From DATKSS01 sp035533335 (GTDB taxonomy: Bacteria; Chloroflexota; Dormibacteria; Dormibacterales; Dormibacteraceae), in NCBI GenBank assembly GCA_035533335.1, contig DATLUC010000081.1, positions 1 to 8,748 of the forward strand: a stretch of 8,748 nucleotides of DNA, written 5' to 3'. The notes under the pieces are model-generated. The model ran no database searches, was not told where the DNA came from, and saw only the letters and a list, made by a program, of their open reading frames with translations. The position numbers and the translations under genes were made by a program. Of this stretch, positions 6,713-8,748 are shown one piece after another (position 1 is the first letter of the stretch; the number at the start of each line of letters is the position of its first letter).

Positions 6713-6748
6713 GCAACGGTCGCAGGTGGTCGCTTGCTGAGGCCGCTG

Positions 6749-7591
6749 GTGCGGTCAGAGAGGGTGGGACAGAGCGGGCTGACAGGCTTTCTTCGCACGC
6801 CGCGATACGAGGTGCTGCCGACCGAGGACGCCGAAGGGCTCGTTCTCGCGCACGTGCCGCATGAGGTCCGGATCACAGTCACCGCCTCACCCCGTCGCGG
6901 CATGGAGGCCACGATCAACCTCGCGGAGCGCCTCTCGAGACAGGGCTATAGCGTGGTCCCTCACCTCTCGGCGCGCATGATCCGCGACCGCTCGCACCTG
7001 GCCGAGATCCTCGCCGCGGTCAAGGCGATGGGCTCGCAGGACGTGTTCGTAGTCGCGGGCGACGCGCGCGAGCCGGCGGGAGATTTTCCCGACTCCGTGT
7101 CCCTCCTCACGGCAATGGCCGACGCCGGCCCGCACGACATCGGCGTCACGGGCTACCCCGAGAGCCACAGCTTCATCGACGACGACATGACGATCCAGGC
7201 GATGTGGGACAAGCGCCGGGTCGCCACGTACATCGTGAGCAACCTTTGCTTCGACCCGCGGATCGTGAAGCGATGGGTCGCGCGTGTGCGGCGCCGCAAG
7301 GTCGAGCTGCCCATCTACGTCGGGATGGCCGGCGTGGCCGACCCGGCCAAGCTACTGCGCGTATCGAGCAGGATCGGGGTCGTCGATTCGGCGCGGTTCC
7401 TGCGCGGGCACTCCAACTGGTTCTTGCGCATGCTGCAGCCCGGCGGCTACGATCCCGGCCGCTTCATCAAGGCGCTCATGCCCGACCTTGGCGCGCCCGA
7501 GCGCAAAGTCGTGGGCGTCCACGTGTTCACCTTCAACGAGATCGAGCCGACCGAGCGGTGGCGCCAGGAGATGCTGGCGCATCTGAATTAA
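6749..7591 (+). CDS. Methylenetetrahydrofolate reductase-like protein (divergent MetF family)
   Basis: The protein is 280 aa from GTG 6749, close to the MetF catalytic-domain length, and probably an FAD-binding TIM barrel. In this family the enzyme interconverts 5,10-methylene-THF and 5-methyl-THF. Family cues are VVPHLSARMIRDRSHLAEIL (69-88, like MetF PHLTC), VFVVAGDAREPAG (99-111, like the MetF LRGD loop), DIGVTGYPESH (130-140, like the MetF AYPEVHP) and a VSNLCFD strand (163-169, like the MetF TQFFFD). By my alignment, the MetF catalytic Glu (E28 in E. coli, FEFFPP) is replaced by Thr45 in ITVTASP, and Gln183 by Asn165. So this is a non-standard member that may favour methyl-THF oxidation or another folate. 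I chose GTG 6749 because GAGG lies six bases upstream; GTG 6701 opens the frame further but lies within the predicted promoter. It is followed nine bases later by formate-THF ligase, supporting a one-carbon role. Confidence 0.75.
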   Translation: MRSERVGQSGLTGFLRTPRYEVLPTEDAEGLVLAHVPHEVRITVTASPRRGMEATINLAERLSRQGYSVVPHLSARMIRDRSHLAEILAAVKAMGSQDVFVVAGDAREPAGDFPDSVSLLTAMADAGPHDIGVTGYPESHSFIDDDMTIQAMWDKRRVATYIVSNLCFDPRIVKRWVARVRRRKVELPIYVGMAGVADPAKLLRVSSRIGVVDSARFLRGHSNWFLRMLQPGGYDPGRFIKALMPDLGAPERKVVGVHVFTFNEIEPTERWRQEMLAHLN

Positions 7592-7600
7592 GGAGATCCG

Positions 7601-8748
7601 ATGGCTGTGAAATTTCCCTCCGACCTCGACATCGCGCGCAAGGCTCGACTTCTGCCGATGCAGGAGATCGCCGCCAAGATGGGGCTGGGGGCGCACCTGC
7701 TCGAGCCGTACGGGCATGACGTAGCGAAGATCAAGCTCGAGGCCCGCGAGGAGCTGGCCGACCGCCCCAAGGCCAAGTACGTCGTGGTCTCCGCCATCAC
7801 CCCGACACCGCTGGGCGAAGGCAAGACGACCACGACGGTCGGCCTGGGCGATGCGCTGGGACTCATCGGCAAACGCGCCCTCGTGGCGATTCGCCAGCCG
7901 TCGATGGGCCCGACCTTCGGGATCAAGGGCGGCGCGGCGGGCGGCGGCTACAGCCAGGTCGTGCCGATGGAGCGGCTCAACCTTCACCTGACCGGCGACT
8001 TTCACGCGGTGACCGCGGCGCACAACCTGCTCGCCGCGATGATCGACAACTACATCCACCACAGCCTTCGCGACTTTCCGATCGACCTTCATAGCATCAC
8101 CTGGCGCCGCGTGCTCGACGTGAGCGACCGCGTGCTTCGCAACGTCGTGGTCGGGCTGGGTGCGCCCGAGGACGGCGTGACGAGACAGACAGGTTTCGAC
8201 ATCACAGCCGCCTCCGAGGTGATGGCGGTGCTCGCGCTCTCGACCTCGCTGCAGGACATGCGCCAGCGACTCGGTCGGATGATCATCGGCCTGGCCCGGG
8301 ACGGCAAGCCCATCACCGCCGACTTCCTTCACGCCGGCGGCGCGATGACGGTGATCATGCTCGACGCCATCAAGCCAAACCTGCTGCAGACGCTCGAGAA
8401 CACGCCGGTGCTCGTCCACGCGGGTCCATTCGGGAATATCGCCAACGGGGCCTCTTCGGTGATTGCCGACCTCATCGGGGTGCGTTGTGCCGATTTCGTG
8501 GTGACGGAGGCCGGTTTCGGCGCCGACATGGGCGCCGAGAGATTCTTCAACATCAAGTGCCGCACCTCCGGGCTCGCGCCCGACGCCGCCGTGGTGGTCG
8601 CCACGGTTCGCGCGCTCAAGGTGCACTCGGGCAAGTACCGCGTCGTCGCGGGCCGACCGCTGCCGCCCGACCTGCTCAAGGAAAACCCTGACGACGTGCT
8701 CGCCGGCGCCGCCAACCTGCGCAAGCAGGTCGAGAACATCCAGATCCA
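7601..8748 (+). CDS. fhs: Formate-tetrahydrofolate ligase (10-formyl-THF synthetase), C-terminus cut off
   Basis: The window holds 382 codons of a protein usually near 555-560 aa; the rest lies beyond the right edge. The enzyme reversibly joins formate and THF with ATP to make 10-formyl-THF; running backwards it would yield formate and ATP from oxidised methyl groups. The family is unmistakable: the phosphate-binding loop TPLGEGKTT (69-77), the RQPSMGPTFGIKGGAAGGGY region (98-117) with Arg98 at the position of the formyl-phosphate arginine, then MERLNLHLTGDFHA (123-136), AGFGADMGAE and VATVRALK. The frame is open throughout. ATG at 7601 has AAGGAG (7590-7595) at ideal distance and lies nine bases after the MTHFR-like stop, so the two are surely co-transcribed. 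In a demethylation setting it would be the last, ATP-yielding step; it can also simply supply 10-formyl-THF. Confidence 0.97.
   Translation, partial: MAVKFPSDLDIARKARLLPMQEIAAKMGLGAHLLEPYGHDVAKIKLEAREELADRPKAKYVVVSAITPTPLGEGKTTTTVGLGDALGLIGKRALVAIRQPSMGPTFGIKGGAAGGGYSQVVPMERLNLHLTGDFHAVTAAHNLLAAMIDNYIHHSLRDFPIDLHSITWRRVLDVSDRVLRNVVVGLGAPEDGVTRQTGFDITAASEVMAVLALSTSLQDMRQRLGRMIIGLARDGKPITADFLHAGGAMTVIMLDAIKPNLLQTLENTPVLVHAGPFGNIANGASSVIADLIGVRCADFVVTEAGFGADMGAERFFNIKCRTSGLAPDAAVVVATVRALKVHSGKYRVVAGRPLPPDLLKENPDDVLAGAANLRKQVENIQI

Noticed and set aside
7352..8626. Long open frame (424 aa) on the minus strand
   Set aside because: It lies antisense to the end of the MTHFR-like gene and to fhs, both with clear family motifs and ribosome binding sites; its His/Arg/Asp-rich translation is typical of a GC-driven shadow frame.

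Overview
The window is a gene-dense, high-GC bacterial segment with short intergenic gaps, GTG and TTG starts, and stop/start overlaps. It suggests a soil-type bacterium, most likely Actinomycetota. The metallophosphoesterase looks like a family common in that phylum, and the solute-binding protein is a lipoprotein. The phylum call is an inference and another high-GC soil phylum is possible. I see no mobile element, tRNA, rRNA or CRISPR array.

Layout. (1) At the left edge, the first 43 codons of a corrinoid (B12-binding) protein run leftwards out of the window. (2) A 93-bp divergent control region follows, with a good promoter for the corrinoid gene and two operator-like inverted repeats. (3) An IclR-family regulator reads rightwards. 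(4) A complete ABC importer operon follows: lipoprotein binding protein, two separate permeases and an ATPase of the polyamine/Fe3+/phosphonate type. (5) A calcineurin-like metallophosphoesterase starts 13 bp after the ATPase and is probably in the same transcript. (6) A short gap carries a recognisable promoter and nested inverted repeats. (7) An unusual methylenetetrahydrofolate reductase-like gene is followed closely by formate-tetrahydrofolate ligase (fhs), which runs off the right edge.

How they may work together (inference). The corrinoid protein, MTHFR-like protein and formate-THF ligase are the pieces needed to take a methyl group from a methylated substrate through B12 to methyl-THF and oxidise it towards formate. 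The importer and the phosphoesterase would bring in, and perhaps trim a phosphoester from, the substrate; a choline-phosphoester or other methylated organophosphorus compound is one possibility. The IclR protein is the natural candidate regulator. TTGCG/CGCAA elements lie in the divergent promoter region and in the MTHFR promoter, and a related TTGCAA lies upstream of the importer, so the locus may be one regulon. The methyltransferase that would name the substrate lies outside the window, probably beyond the left edge.
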